Source: Shinella curvata
GTDB lineage: Bacteria; Pseudomonadota; Alphaproteobacteria; Rhizobiales; Rhizobiaceae
DNA: 64,000 bases
Assembly (NCBI RefSeq): GCF_022899935.1
Contig: NZ_JALJCJ010000003.1
Span: 62,001-126,000 of the forward strand
Reading direction: 5' to 3'
The notes beneath the pieces are model-generated. The model was given only the letters and a program-made list of their open reading frames with translations. It had not been told where the DNA came from and ran no database searches. The translations under genes and the position numbers were made by a program. This document shows positions 48,155 through 57,910 of the stretch, piece by piece (position 1 is the stretch's first letter; every line of letters starts with the position of its first letter).

Positions 48155-49033
48155 ATGAATATCATCATTGGTCTTATCGTTACGATCGGCTGCGTCCTGG
48201 GCGGCTTCATGGCCATGGGCGGGCACCTGGAGGTGCTCAACCAGCCATTCGAGCTCATGATCATCGGCGGCGCGGGCGTCGGCGGCTTTATCGTGGCGAA
48301 CACGATGAAAGTGATCAAGGAAACCGGCAAGGCGCTCATGGAAGCGTTCAAGCACAAGGTTCCCAAGGAGCGCCACTATCTCGATACGCTCGGCGTGCTT
48401 TACAGCCTGATGCGGGATCTGCGCACCAAGTCGCGCAACGAGATCGAAGCTCATATCGACAATCCGGACGAATCACCAATCTTCCAGTCGGCCCCGACGG
48501 TTCTTGCCAACAAGGAACTGACGGCCTTCATCTGCGACTACGTCCGCCTCATCATCATCGGCAATGCCCGCTCCCACGAGATCGAGGCGCTGATGGACGA
48601 GGAAATCCAGACGATCACGCGCGACAAGATGAAGCCCTACCAGTCGCTCTCGACCATGGGCGACGCCTTCCCGGCCATCGGCATCATCGCCGCCGTTCTC
48701 GGGGTTATCAAGGCGATGGGCAAGATCAACGAATCGCCTGAGGTTCTCGGCGGCCTCATCGGCTCGGCCCTCGTCGGCACCATGCTCGGCATCTTCCTGT
48801 CCTATTCGATCGTCACGCCGATCGCGACCAACATCAAGGTCGTGCGCGAGAAGCAGAACCGCCTCTACATCATCGTCAAGCAGACGCTGCTCGCCTACAT
48901 GAACGGTTCCGTGCCGCAGGTGGCGCTGGAATACGGCCGCAAGACCATCTCTTCCTATGAGCGCCCATCGATCGACGCGGTCGAGCAGGAAATGATGAAT
49001 CCCGGCGGTGGCGGCGACACGAAGGCGGCCTAA
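48155..49033 (+). CDS. motA: Flagellar motor stator protein MotA
   Basis: Proton-channel stator subunit (292 aa) paired with MotB. Four membrane helices (about residues 1-22, 33-52, 170-190, 203-223) and the cytoplasmic loop carrying charged residues that touch FliG. MotA signatures include [15 protein letters not shown] and [20 protein letters not shown]. First gene of the plus-strand motor/switch operon. The partner motB lies 23 kb away. Confidence 0.97.
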   Translation: MNIIIGLIVTIGCVLGGFMAMGGHLEVLNQPFELMIIGGAGVGGFIVANTMKVIKETGKALMEAFKHKVPKERHYLDTLGVLYSLMRDLRTKSRNEIEAHIDNPDESPIFQSAPTVLANKELTAFICDYVRLIIIGNARSHEIEALMDEEIQTITRDKMKPYQSLSTMGDAFPAIGIIAAVLGVIKAMGKINESPEVLGGLIGSALVGTMLGIFLSYSIVTPIATNIKVVREKQNRLYIIVKQTLLAYMNGSVPQVALEYGRKTISSYERPSIDAVEQEMMNPGGGGDTKAA

Positions 49034-49036
49034 GCA

Positions 49037-49981
49037 ATGAGTGAAGCGACCGTGACAGCAGCCCCGTCCCTCGATCCGATCGTGCTCGCGCGCCTTACCG
49101 GCAAGCTTGGCGACACGGCGACAATTTCGAAGCTCTGCGCCACCCTGGGCGACGTCTTCGCCGAATTCCTGCCGGACATGCTGGAAAGCGAGCTCGGCTT
49201 CGACGTCGCGGTCTCCTATGCCGGTTTCGAAACGGGCAAGTACGGTCCGCTGATCGAGGGCCTGGGCGGGGCGATGGCGATGTGCGACGCGTCGCTGCGC
49301 GACTGGTGCGATCGCTTCACGTTGATCTGCGACAGCCCGATGATCATCACGCTCGTCGAGAACATGCTCGGCGCCGTCAGCGATTCGATCGAGGATCCGG
49401 AAGCGCGCCCGCTTTCCAAGATCGAGCTCGACCTGGCCGCAATGATGTTCGACCGCATTTCCAGCGTGCTGAAGACCGCCGTATCGGGTGCCAACGGCTA
49501 TGAGCCGTTCCTCGGCCATGCGCACAATGCCGAAACGCGCAAGCCGACCGAGGACGGTTCGGAGAACGATTTTGTGGCGATGGTCAACATGGCCGTCGGC
49601 ATCGGTCCGGTTCTCTCCACCTTCCACGTCGTCATTCCGCAGAGCGTGCTCCTGAAATCGACCATCTCCGCGCCGAAGGCCGCCAATGCTCCCAAGACCC
49701 GCGTCGAGTGGAGCGAGCGCCTCGGCGAACAGGTCCGCCGTTCGAAGGTGACGCTGGAGGCGCGTATCCGGCTCGAAGCCCAGACGCTCGACACGATCAG
49801 CCGCCTGCAGGCCGGCGACATCATCCCGTTCAACGAATCAGGTGACGTACGCGTCGAGGTCAACGCCAACGGCCGCAATCTCTATGTCTGCGAATTCGGC
49901 CGGTCGGGCGCGCGCTACACGGTCAGGGTCAAGGATACCTACGGATCGGAGGACGAGCTCCTCCAGCACATCATCGGATAG
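49037..49981 (+). CDS. fliM: Flagellar switch protein FliM (divergent N-terminus)
   Basis: C-ring component (314 aa). The CheC-like middle (SKIELDLAAMMFDRISSVLK) and C-terminal SpoA domain (LQAGDIIPFNESGDVRVEVN) identify it. The usual N-terminal CheY-binding motif (LSQxEIDALL type) is not visible; the protein begins MSEATVTAAPSLDPIVLARL. A loosely similar acidic SEDELLQHIIG lies at the extreme C-terminus. Three bases after motA. Confidence 0.92.
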   Translation: MSEATVTAAPSLDPIVLARLTGKLGDTATISKLCATLGDVFAEFLPDMLESELGFDVAVSYAGFETGKYGPLIEGLGGAMAMCDASLRDWCDRFTLICDSPMIITLVENMLGAVSDSIEDPEARPLSKIELDLAAMMFDRISSVLKTAVSGANGYEPFLGHAHNAETRKPTEDGSENDFVAMVNMAVGIGPVLSTFHVVIPQSVLLKSTISAPKAANAPKTRVEWSERLGEQVRRSKVTLEARIRLEAQTLDTISRLQAGDIIPFNESGDVRVEVNANGRNLYVCEFGRSGARYTVRVKDTYGSEDELLQHIIG

Positions 49982-50043
49982 TTTACGCATGACGCGTACG
50001 GGGCGGCGAGCCTCAGGCAAGTTTCGAATGGAATAGTGGTCAT

Positions 50044-50631
50044 ATGGCACCGAAGAAAACACCCATCGCTGACGACATCATGTCTTCCATCAATGCAGGC
50101 GACCAGGAACTGGAGCAGGCGATCGACGACCTGCGCGGCGTTCTTCAGAAGGATGCCTCCGGCGCGCTCGGCACCGATCTGACCGCGACGGACGATCCGC
50201 TCGCGGCCTTCGGTGGTGATTTCGGCAGCTCCGATTTCGGCGGCGCGGCGGCAACTTCCGATTTCGGCGGCGGCGCAAGCTTCGGCGGTTCGGATTTCGG
50301 CGGCGGCAACGACTTCGGCGGCGGCAATGATTTCTCCGCCGACCTCGGCGAAGCGCCCCGTCCGGGCAGCGCGATGGAGTCCAACATGGACCTCATCATG
50401 GACATCCCGATCGATCTGCAGATCGTGCTCGGCTCGTCCCAGATGCAGGTTTCCAGCCTGATGAACCTCAGCGAAGGTGCAACGATCGCGCTCGATCGCC
50501 GCATCGGCGAACCCGTCGAGGTCATGGTCAACGGCCGCATCATCGGCCGCGGCGAAATTACGGTTCTTGAAAACGACGACACCCGCTTCGGGGTGAAACT
50601 CATTGAAGTGAAGAGTACACGCAAGGTCTGA
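50044..50631 (+). CDS. fliN: Flagellar switch protein FliN with Phe-Gly repeats
   Basis: C-ring component (195 aa). The C-terminal SpoA domain (about residues 115-195, [20 protein letters not shown]) is typical. The N-terminus is extended by a Gly-rich stretch with seven FG dipeptides between residues 56 and 92. Length is well above minimal FliN (about 110-140 aa). The start ATG follows fliM by 62 bp. Confidence 0.94.
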   Translation: MAPKKTPIADDIMSSINAGDQELEQAIDDLRGVLQKDASGALGTDLTATDDPLAAFGGDFGSSDFGGAAATSDFGGGASFGGSDFGGGNDFGGGNDFSADLGEAPRPGSAMESNMDLIMDIPIDLQIVLGSSQMQVSSLMNLSEGATIALDRRIGEPVEVMVNGRIIGRGEITVLENDDTRFGVKLIEVKSTRKV

Positions 50632-50661
50632 CACCCGATTCAGGGTTCAGGAGGATAATCC

Positions 50662-51699
50662 ATGATGGATTTCGAAAATTTCGGTACGTCCACGGCGCTT
50701 GGTGCGCCGCTATCGCCGGTCGAGAAGGCAGCAGCCGTTCTTCTCGCCATGGGCAAGGGCGTGGCCGGCAAGCTGCTGAAATATTTCACGCAAAGCGAGC
50801 TTCAGGCGATCATTGCCGCCGCGCAGAACCTGCGCGCCATCCCGCCGCACGAGCTGATCGAACTCGTCAACGAGTTCGAGGACCTCTTCACCGAGGGCGC
50901 GGGCCTGATGGACAATGCCAAGATGATGGAAGGCATCCTCGAGGAGGGCCTGACGCCGGACGAAGTGGATGGCCTGCTCGGCCGCCGCGCCGCCTTCCAG
51001 GCCTTCGAATCGACGATCTGGGACCGTCTGCAGGACGCCGACCCGGTCTTTGTCTCGAAGTTCCTGCTGAACGAGCATCCGCAGACCATCGCCTACATCC
51101 TTTCCATGATGCCTTCCGCCTTCGGCGCCAAGGTACTGGTGGAAATTCCCGAGGCGCAGCGCGCCGACATCATCAACCGTACCGTCAACCTCAAGGACGC
51201 GAGCCCCAAGGCGACCGCGATCGTCGAGGCCCGCGTCATCGAGATGATCAATGCGCTGGATTCGGAACGCAACTCTGTCGGCTCGAACAAGGTCGCCGAT
51301 CTCATGAACGAGCTGGAAAAGTCGCAGGTCGACGAGATGCTGGCCTCGCTCGAAACGGTCTCGACCGAATCGGTCAAGAAGGTTCGCCCGAAGATCTTCC
51401 TCTTCGAGGACGTGCTCTACATGCCGCAGAAAAGCCGGGTGTCGCTGTTCAACGACGTCTCGGGCGACATCATCACGGCGGCGCTGCGCGGCGCCACGAT
51501 GGAACTGCGCGAGTCGATCCTGTCCTCGATCGGTGCACGCCAGCGCCGCATGATCGAATCGGACCTCGCCGCCGGCGATATCGGCAACCCGCGTGAAGTG
51601 GCCATCGCCCGCCGCTCGATCACGCAGGAAGCCATTCGCCTAGCCGCAGCCGGACAAATCCAGTTGAAGGAGAAGGAACAGGAAGCCCAGGCCGCCTGA
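50662..51699 (+). CDS. fliG: Flagellar motor switch protein FliG
   Basis: Rotor protein (345 aa) contacted by MotA. It contains VEKAAAVLLAMGKGVAGKLL, the middle-domain ERNSVGSNKVADLMNELEKS, and the C-terminal ELRESILSSIGARQRRMIES region. Start chosen at ATG 50662 with GGAGG seven bases ahead; a second ATG follows immediately. Part of motA-fliM-fliN-fliG. Confidence 0.96.
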   Translation: MMDFENFGTSTALGAPLSPVEKAAAVLLAMGKGVAGKLLKYFTQSELQAIIAAAQNLRAIPPHELIELVNEFEDLFTEGAGLMDNAKMMEGILEEGLTPDEVDGLLGRRAAFQAFESTIWDRLQDADPVFVSKFLLNEHPQTIAYILSMMPSAFGAKVLVEIPEAQRADIINRTVNLKDASPKATAIVEARVIEMINALDSERNSVGSNKVADLMNELEKSQVDEMLASLETVSTESVKKVRPKIFLFEDVLYMPQKSRVSLFNDVSGDIITAALRGATMELRESILSSIGARQRRMIESDLAAGDIGNPREVAIARRSITQEAIRLAAAGQIQLKEKEQEAQAA

Positions 51700-51740
51700 T
51701 CCGCCTTGACACGACATCGCCGCAAGCCGAGCGTATCCAG

Positions 51741-51776
51741 CGGCCCGACTCTCCAGACAGGGGATTCGGGCCGTTT
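51741..51776 (+). terminator. Possible hairpin between fliG and flhB
   Basis: CGGCCCGA / TCGGGCCG stem with a 17-nt loop and a short TTT. Could attenuate read-through from fliG into flhB. Confidence 0.4.
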
Positions 51777-51811
51777 GCTATTTGGTGGTTTGAGCCACCG
51801 CAGGATGCGCC

Positions 51812-52891
51812 ATGTCGGACGAAGACAAAGACAGCAAAACAGAGCTGCCGTCAGAGAAGAAAATCCAGGATGCGATGGAGAAGGGCAACACGCCTTTCTC
51901 GCGCGAGATCACGATCTTCGCTTCGACGCTGGCGATCTATCTCTTCCTCGTCTTCTTCCTGCCGGACGGCATCGCGCGCATGAACGAGACGTTGCGCGAC
52001 TTCTTCGAGCAGCCTGAGGCCTGGAACCTGAAGTCCGGCACCGATGTCATCGCGATCTTCCGGCATCTCGGCTGGGAGGCCGGCGCGCTTCTTGTGCCGA
52101 TCCTCGCCATGATGATGATCTTCGGCATCGCTTCATCCGTCTTCCAGAACCTGCCGAGCCCGGTGCTCGAACGCGTGCGTCCGCAAATGTCCCGCCTCAG
52201 CCCGGTCAAGGGGCTGGGCCGTCTCTTCGGCAAGCAGGGCCTCGTGGAATTCGGCAAGTCGCTGATCAAGATCCTTCTCGTGTCGCTCGTCGTGGCCATC
52301 GCCATGCGGACGAATTATTTCGCCTCGCTCGACACGATGTTTTCCGAGCCAGCGGCGCTCATCTACATGATGACGACCGATATCAACAAGGTCCTGCTCA
52401 TCGTCCTCTTCGCCACCGCGATCATTGCCGGCATCGACTTCGCCTGGACGCGCCATCACTGGTTTACCGAACTGATGATGACCAAGCAGGAAGTGAAGGA
52501 GGAAATGAAGCAGTCGCAGGGCGACCCGATCGTCAAGGCCCGCATGCGCTCGATCCAGCGCGACCGTGCCCGCCGCCGCATGATCACGGCCGTACCGCGC
52601 GCCACACTCGTCATCGCAAACCCGACTCACTTTGCTGTTGCGTTACGATACGTGCGCGAAGAGGGCGATGCGCCTGTCGTCGTCGCCAAGGGCCAGGACC
52701 TCGTTGCCTTGAAGATCCGAGAGATCGCCGAGGAGAACGGAATTCCCGTTTTCGAAGATCCGCCGCTCGCACGCTCAATGTTTGCGCAAGTCTCGGTGGA
52801 TAGTGTCATTCCACCGGTGTTCTACAAGGCCGTGGCAGAGCTGATTCACCGGGTTTATGCAGCTTCGCCCCAGACCAGACGGGTAAACTAG
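51812..52891 (+). CDS. flhB: Flagellar export switch protein FlhB
   Basis: Membrane export protein (359 aa) that switches substrate class after self-cleavage. Four helices in the first 215 residues and the cleavage motif NPTH in [16 protein letters not shown] near residue 270. Short hydrophilic C-terminus SPQTRRVN. About 112 bp after fliG. Confidence 0.97.
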   Translation: MSDEDKDSKTELPSEKKIQDAMEKGNTPFSREITIFASTLAIYLFLVFFLPDGIARMNETLRDFFEQPEAWNLKSGTDVIAIFRHLGWEAGALLVPILAMMMIFGIASSVFQNLPSPVLERVRPQMSRLSPVKGLGRLFGKQGLVEFGKSLIKILLVSLVVAIAMRTNYFASLDTMFSEPAALIYMMTTDINKVLLIVLFATAIIAGIDFAWTRHHWFTELMMTKQEVKEEMKQSQGDPIVKARMRSIQRDRARRRMITAVPRATLVIANPTHFAVALRYVREEGDAPVVVAKGQDLVALKIREIAEENGIPVFEDPPLARSMFAQVSVDSVIPPVFYKAVAELIHRVYAASPQTRRVN

Positions 52892-52896
52892 ATCCG

Positions 52897-53343
52897 ATGA
52901 GAAAATGCACCTACTCCGCCGAGCGCGAGAAGATTGTTGCAGAAGCAATCTGCCCGGTCGCCACTGAGCTCAGACTGCTCGATGCCGCCGATCTCGTCTC
53001 GCTGTTGCGTTTCGAGTGCTACGGGAACCTGGCCGACCTGGTCTCTTCGGCCGCAGAGTTGTATTTCCTGCCCGGCACGATCAATTTCGGCGCCGGCGGC
53101 GACTATCGCCTCGACTGGGATACAGAGCCGGAAGTGACGCTGGACATGGAAATCCGCCCGCAGGGCGTGACGGTCTATGCCAAGCTGCTTTTGCAGAAGG
53201 ATACGGCCGGCGTGGAAGTCACCCATGTCGCCTTCAACGACCCATCGCCCGATCCGGACGACAACACCGCGTTCCTGCGCAAGAGCCTTGCCGAATCCCG
53301 CTACGTGAAATCCGATCCCGCGTCATCGCAGCACGCCCATTGA
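52897..53343 (+). CDS. Small protein after flhB, unknown function
   Basis: 148 aa, soluble, acidic. First part helical (VATELRLLDAADLVSLLRFE), middle beta-rich (YFLPGTINFGAGGDYRLDW; EVTLDMEIRPQGVTVYAKLL). I recognise no family. It starts five bases after flhB and ends at a strong terminator, so it is the last gene of the motor/switch operon and probably flagellar. Confidence 0.75.
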   Translation: MRKCTYSAEREKIVAEAICPVATELRLLDAADLVSLLRFECYGNLADLVSSAAELYFLPGTINFGAGGDYRLDWDTEPEVTLDMEIRPQGVTVYAKLLLQKDTAGVEVTHVAFNDPSPDPDDNTAFLRKSLAESRYVKSDPASSQHAH

Positions 53344-53363
53344 GGCGAGCGACGGAAATGCGG

Positions 53364-53394
53364 AAAACGGCCATGGTGTCCATGGCCGTTTTTT
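53364..53394. terminator. Bidirectional terminator before visR
   Basis: Twelve-base perfect stem AAAACGGCCATG / CATGGCCGTTTT, 5-nt loop, T6 run, between convergent genes. Confidence 0.94.
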
Positions 53395-53395
53395 A

Positions 53396-54139
53396 TCAGG
53401 TGATGTAGCCGAGACGGATGGCCTTGGCGATGGCCTGGATGCGGTTGACCGCGTCGAGCTTCGTCGTCGCCGTGCCGAGATAGGCATTCACCGTATGCAC
53501 GGAAAGTCCCATTTTTTCCGCGATGGCTTCGGAGATGCATCCGTCGCCGGCCATCTGGAGGCAGGCGATCTCGCGTTCGCTCAGCGCCTCGGAGGGCGCC
53601 AGCTTCTTCTCATCGACGGCCAGCATGTCGATCAGCACCTGGCAGCTCTTCATATGCATGTCGACGACAAGGTCGCTCGACGCCGAGATGAAAGCGCCGG
53701 TGAAGACGACGTAGCCATTTCCATGCGTCCCGAGGCGCACCGGAAAGGCAAGGCCGGACCATGGCAGAAGCCGCGCGGCAAGGCGCTTGGTGAAGGGTTC
53801 AGCGCCGGTTTCGACGAGCTGGTTGTCCCCGGCTCCTTCCCAGACAAGCGGCAGCATCGAGGCTTCGAGATGGGCGAGCATCGTGGCACCGTAGGCCTCG
53901 ATCAGGATGCGCGCATTGCCCTCGACGTTGCTCGCCCAGTTGTGCAGCGAAAGCGTCAGCTTGCGCGCCGAGGGCAGACCATGGCCGGCAACGCGCAGTA
54001 CCGCGAAATGTTCGGCGCCGAGGATGGTTTGCATCACCTGCAGGCGGGAGACGAAATCGGAAGCGCGTACTGCCTTTGGCGGCCGCGCAAGGCGGATTTC
54101 CGTCTCCAGGTTGGTGGCGCCGGAAAGCTGGATACCCAT
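53396..54139 (-). CDS. visR: LuxR-family motility regulator VisR
   Basis: Forms a heterodimer with VisN to activate rem and motility (247 aa). Putative autoinducer-binding-like N-terminal domain, then GerE helix-turn-helix in LSEREIACLQMAGDGCISEA and GLSVHTVNAYLGTATTKLDA at the C-terminus. Ten bases after visN, same strand, as in S. meliloti. Confidence 0.92.
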   Translation of the reverse strand: MGIQLSGATNLETEIRLARPPKAVRASDFVSRLQVMQTILGAEHFAVLRVAGHGLPSARKLTLSLHNWASNVEGNARILIEAYGATMLAHLEASMLPLVWEGAGDNQLVETGAEPFTKRLAARLLPWSGLAFPVRLGTHGNGYVVFTGAFISASSDLVVDMHMKSCQVLIDMLAVDEKKLAPSEALSEREIACLQMAGDGCISEAIAEKMGLSVHTVNAYLGTATTKLDAVNRIQAIAKAIRLGYIT

Positions 54140-54149
54140 GACGTTCTCC

Positions 54150-54893
54150 TCAGACCAGGCTGTTGCGAACGGCCCAGGCGATTGCTTCCGACCGCGTCTT
54201 CGTCGCGGTCTTGCGCATCACGCTGGTGATGTAGTTGTTGATCGTGTTGCGGGATATGCCGAGGATGACGGCGATCTCATCGCTCGTCTTGCCTTCGGCG
54301 ATCCAGTAGAGGCACTCGATTTCACGGTCGGTCAGGTCCATCTCGCGGTCCTGCCTGGTGATCACGCCCTGGCAGCAGACGCTGGCGAAATAGCCGGTCA
54401 TAACGCCGACATCACGCAGCTTGCTCTGCGAGAGAATGAAGTGCTCCGGGAAGAGCAGCACAAGCGACATGCGCACCCGCCCGACATGAAAGGCGACGGC
54501 GCAATATTCGCGGCTGACGCCGTGCGGCACCGCGATCTCGTCGCTGAGATGGGCAAAGCAGGGCTTGAGGAGACCAAGGCACTTGTCCAGTTCGCTCAGG
54601 CGGGACTGGCTGGCGACAATGGCGCCGGCCGTGGTGCGCACCATATCGAAGGGCCAGTCAGAAGCGACGATGGCGTCGAGCCCCGCTTCTGGCGACACGT
54701 CGTGACGAACGAGAAGATAGTGGGAGGCGCTGACATAATCGGTCAGCGCTTTCAAACCCGAGGACAGGCCGGCGCGATCCGCGCAGCGTCCGAGATGTTG
54801 AACCAGAAGCTCACGCGCACTCTTACGCTCACCAGACTCGGCGGAGAATCCATAGGATTCCCAGGCCGCGACATCCGACCGGATCGTTTCCAT
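54150..54893 (-). CDS. visN: LuxR-family motility regulator VisN
   Basis: Partner of VisR and top of the rhizobial motility cascade (247 aa). The ATG at 54891-54893 (METIRSDVAAWESYGF) has AGGGGG upstream; a frame starting at 54992 adds 33 non-conserved residues. C-terminal LuxR domain with LTDREIECLYWIAEGKTSDE and GISRNTINNYITSVMRKTAT. A CtrA-type box lies about 256 bp upstream. Confidence 0.92.
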   Translation of the reverse strand: METIRSDVAAWESYGFSAESGERKSARELLVQHLGRCADRAGLSSGLKALTDYVSASHYLLVRHDVSPEAGLDAIVASDWPFDMVRTTAGAIVASQSRLSELDKCLGLLKPCFAHLSDEIAVPHGVSREYCAVAFHVGRVRMSLVLLFPEHFILSQSKLRDVGVMTGYFASVCCQGVITRQDREMDLTDREIECLYWIAEGKTSDEIAVILGISRNTINNYITSVMRKTATKTRSEAIAWAVRNSLV

Positions 54894-55148
54894 GATAGCC
54901 CCCTGTTCCGATTCAGAACGGACAATTCCCGCCTCCTTCCCATCAGGAATCCGGAACCGTCCGAACTCCTTCCGATCAGGCCGCATCGGCAAGAATCACC
55001 AAGCGAATCAGTAACTAAAGTGTACATCGACCATCGCTAAAAACCACCGCCCTCTTCTCGGGATTTACTTTTGGCGGCTTCTATGAGTCGCCCGGCCTCG
55101 AGTGATTTGCCCCGTGTGCGCAGAACGGATCTGACGAGCCACTTCAGC

Positions 55149-55164
55149 TTAAGACACTGTTAAC
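55149..55164. promoter_or_regulatory. CtrA-type box upstream of visN
   Basis: TTAAGACACTGTTAAC, a perfect TTAA-N7-TTAAC, 256 bp before the visN start in an AT-rich patch. Confidence 0.65.
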
Positions 55165-55412
55165 TATACAATATTTCAAACACTTCATCACATCTCTCGA
55201 AAAAAGATGTTGCTCATTCGATTCAGGATTGTCGGGTGGAGCCGAGCGATACAACCGACACGGCCGAAAAGTTTTTTTCGTGAACGGCCTGGTCGATTCC
55301 CGGCAGGGCGCAACGGCAGACCCGACGCGAAAAAATTGCGTCGAACGGGTGCGAGAGCGTTGCCGAAAAGCGACAGCGGCGTCAAAAACTCGGACTGCCG
55401 AACGTCAAGACG

Positions 55413-55446
55413 AAAAAGGCGCGGCCATTGCGGGCCGCGCCTTTTT
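55413..55446 (-). terminator. Terminator after fliF
   Basis: Nine-base stem GGCGCGGCC / GGCCGCGCC with a 6-nt loop, A5 and T5 flanks, 20 bp past the fliF stop; separates fliF from visNR. Confidence 0.92.
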
Positions 55447-55465
55447 CGTCGTTCCGGGAAAGCCG

Positions 55466-57163
55466 TCAGGCGGCTTCCTTCTCGATGGACCACTTGCGCA
55501 GGATCTTGGCGGCGCGCTCCTCGCTGATTTCGACCATGCGGCCGAGACGGCGCTCCGGGCCTTCCTTGACGCGGCGGTTGAACGTGCCGTCGCTATCGTC
55601 GCCGGCATTGAGCAGGTCGTCCGTGCTGTCGAAACCGAAGTCCGCGCCGAAGCCGTCCATGAGCGTCGCACCGGGGCCGCCCATGCCCGCCGCCGGCGAG
55701 AAGTCCGGCAACTCGAGACCGGCCGCATCGCTTTCCAGTGCGTTGCCTGCCGCGGCACCGCCGCCGGTGATCGACCGGACTGCCGGGCGAAGACCGAACC
55801 AGACCACGACCACGGCCACACCGAGGAAGGCAAGCGCATTGATGATGCCGCCGAGGTTGCGCGTCAGCGTTTCCATGACGCCGGGACCCGGCACCGCTTC
55901 GTTGAGCAGCTGGTGGTCGAGGAACTCCATCGCGTTGATCGTGACGATATCGCCGCGTTCGGTATTGAGGCCGGCCGCCGAGGAGACGATCTTCTGCATG
56001 TCGGCGATATAGGCGTCGATCTTCGCCTGATCCGCCGGCTCGCCGACCATGGCAGCGATGCGCGCCCGGTTGACGACGACGGCGACGGAGAGTTTTTCGA
56101 CCGCAAAGCCGTTGCGCACCGTGGCGACGGTCTTACTGTTGATTTCGTAGTTGGTCTGCTCTTCCTTCTTGTCGGCCTCGTCGCTCGACTTCTGGCCGTT
56201 GGCCTCGCCCTGCGGGCCGCCCTGGGGAATGTTCTGCTCGACGGTCGCGGCCTTGTTGTCAGCCTGCTGCTGCGACTTCTGGCTTTCCCGCGTGACGCGG
56301 ACCGAGCGTTCGACGCGCGATTCCGGATCGTAGACCGTTTCCTGGATCTGCTGGGAATCCGTGTTCAGGGCGGCAGTGACGCTGGCGCGGAAGTTGTCCA
56401 TGCCGAGGAAGGGCGCGAGCGCCTTCTCGATATTGCGTTCGATCTCGCTCTGGACGGTCTGGACGGCCGTCAGCGAGCGGTTCACCGCACCGTTCTCGTC
56501 ATCGTCGCCGGAGGCGAGAAGTTGGCCGGCGGAATCGAGGATGGTCACGCCATCCACTTCCAGACCGGGAACCGAGGCGGCGACGAGGTGGCGGATGGCG
56601 GCAGCCGATTCGCGGCCCGCCTGCGCACTGGCGCGGATCATGACGGAGGCCGTCGGCACCTGTTCGGCTTTGCGGAAATTGCCACGCTCCGGCATCACGA
56701 TATGGACGCGGGCGGCGGCGATGCCGGAAATCTGCTGGATGGTGCGGGCGATTTCGCCTTCGAGGGCACGAACGCGCGTCACTTCCTGCATGAATGAGGT
56801 GAGGCCGAGCGAACCGACCTTGTCGAAGAGCTCATAGCCGGCGTTCGCGCTGCTCGGCAGGCCGCGCTCGGCGAGATAGAGCCGCGCCTTGCCGGTCTGG
56901 CCAACCGGGACCTCGATGCTGTCGCCGGCGGTTCCGGTGTTGAAATCGATGTTGGCTTCGGCGAGCGCCAGGCTGATCTGGTTCACGTCGGACTTTTCCA
57001 GTCCGACATAGAGTGTCTCATAGGCGGGCTTGTTCACCATGATCCCGGCGGCGAGCACGAGGCCGACCGAAACGATCGCGGCACCGGCCAGCATCGCAAG
57101 TTTCGCCTGCCCCAGCGAAGCCAGGTTCTTGTAGACTTTCGTCAACTGTTCCAACAGATTCAT
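55466..57163 (-). CDS. fliF: Flagellar MS-ring protein FliF
   Basis: MS-ring subunit (565 aa). Two membrane segments, about residues 20-42 and 440-460, enclose the periplasmic ring-building domains; YLAERGLPSSANAGYELFDK and MPERGNFRKAEQVPTASVMI are FliF signatures. The cytoplasmic tail ends KILRKWSIEKEAA, the FliG-binding segment. It stands alone between the che operon and visNR with its own promoter-like motif and terminator. Confidence 0.97.
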   Translation of the reverse strand: MNLLEQLTKVYKNLASLGQAKLAMLAGAAIVSVGLVLAAGIMVNKPAYETLYVGLEKSDVNQISLALAEANIDFNTGTAGDSIEVPVGQTGKARLYLAERGLPSSANAGYELFDKVGSLGLTSFMQEVTRVRALEGEIARTIQQISGIAAARVHIVMPERGNFRKAEQVPTASVMIRASAQAGRESAAAIRHLVAASVPGLEVDGVTILDSAGQLLASGDDDENGAVNRSLTAVQTVQSEIERNIEKALAPFLGMDNFRASVTAALNTDSQQIQETVYDPESRVERSVRVTRESQKSQQQADNKAATVEQNIPQGGPQGEANGQKSSDEADKKEEQTNYEINSKTVATVRNGFAVEKLSVAVVVNRARIAAMVGEPADQAKIDAYIADMQKIVSSAAGLNTERGDIVTINAMEFLDHQLLNEAVPGPGVMETLTRNLGGIINALAFLGVAVVVVWFGLRPAVRSITGGGAAAGNALESDAAGLELPDFSPAAGMGGPGATLMDGFGADFGFDSTDDLLNAGDDSDGTFNRRVKEGPERRLGRMVEISEERAAKILRKWSIEKEAA

Positions 57164-57313
57164 TCTGTTCCCGCACGGACTTGGCGCCTTGCCACCGGGC
57201 TAACATGCCGGCACTCGCAAGACGCATTTTCAATCTCGTGGGACGGAACCGGCACATTTCCGCACGCGCCGACCTGCCCCATGGAATACGCGGACCTAAC
57301 TGATCCGGCTCGG

Positions 57314-57335
57314 AGACTAGACGGCGAAACTTGCG
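57314..57335 (-). promoter_or_regulatory. Shared flagellar motif upstream of fliF
   Basis: Minus strand CGCAAG-N10-TAGTCT, 151 bp before the fliF start. Confidence 0.58.
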
Positions 57336-57378
57336 CGAGCATGGCGCGGCCACGCTGCAAAACGGGCGCTTAAACGGA

Positions 57379-57403
57379 AGACGGCGCCGCATGGGCGCCG
57401 TCT
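57379..57403 (-). terminator. Terminator of the che operon
   Basis: Ten-base perfect stem AGACGGCGCC / GGCGCCGTCT with a 5-nt loop, 27 bp after the cheT stop. Weak T content follows. Confidence 0.75.
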
Positions 57404-57430
57404 CAAGAATGAATTGTCGTTTCAGATCAA

Positions 57431-57820
57431 TCAGAAGGCTTCGAAATCGCCTGCCGCCTTGCCGAGCGGCTGCGAATGGCCGTGGCGCATGCCGTTGCTC
57501 AGCGCCTTCTGCATGTCGGCAAGCTTCACCAGATTCAGCGCCGTCGTGATGTCGACGATGCAGCTGTCGGGAATGCTGGCGGTGATGGTATCGATGAACT
57601 CGGCAAGCCCGCGTGTCTTCTGGACCGCGAGGTCGATGCCCTGCAGCACCATCATGCGCTCGAAGGCGTGTTCGGGCACTTCGCCATGAATGGCGGCGAG
57701 CTGCGGCTCGATGCGCTCGATCAGATAGGCGACGTCGTGCAGTTCGGAGACGATCCGCATCAGGACATCCGGAAGGGCTTCCTCCATGGCATTTGCTGCA
57801 CTCAGATACTCGGCTTGCAT
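57431..57820 (-). CDS. cheT: Chemotaxis protein CheT
   Basis: 129 aa, helical. Last gene of the rhizobial che operon, the position of CheT in S. meliloti, a remote CheZ-like protein. The segment DSCIVDITTALNLVKLADMQ contains a short D-x(3)-D pattern compatible with that. About 90 bp after cheD. Assignment is mostly by position and size. Confidence 0.75.
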   Translation of the reverse strand: MQAEYLSAANAMEEALPDVLMRIVSELHDVAYLIERIEPQLAAIHGEVPEHAFERMMVLQGIDLAVQKTRGLAEFIDTITASIPDSCIVDITTALNLVKLADMQKALSNGMRHGHSQPLGKAAGDFEAF

Positions 57821-57910
57821 GGATTACCCTTTTTTGTACGAGCCGGCGGATGACTGAGCCGGCGACGCAAGACTGTTCGTACTTTCGCTTCCCGGCGGAG
57901 AAACCGCCGA

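Larger units (their letters stand above)
54894..55465. other. visN upstream region
   Basis: 572 bp between the fliF terminator and visN, AT-rich around 55140-55215, with a perfect CtrA-type box at 55149. It must hold the visNR promoter. No gene seen. Confidence 0.6.
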
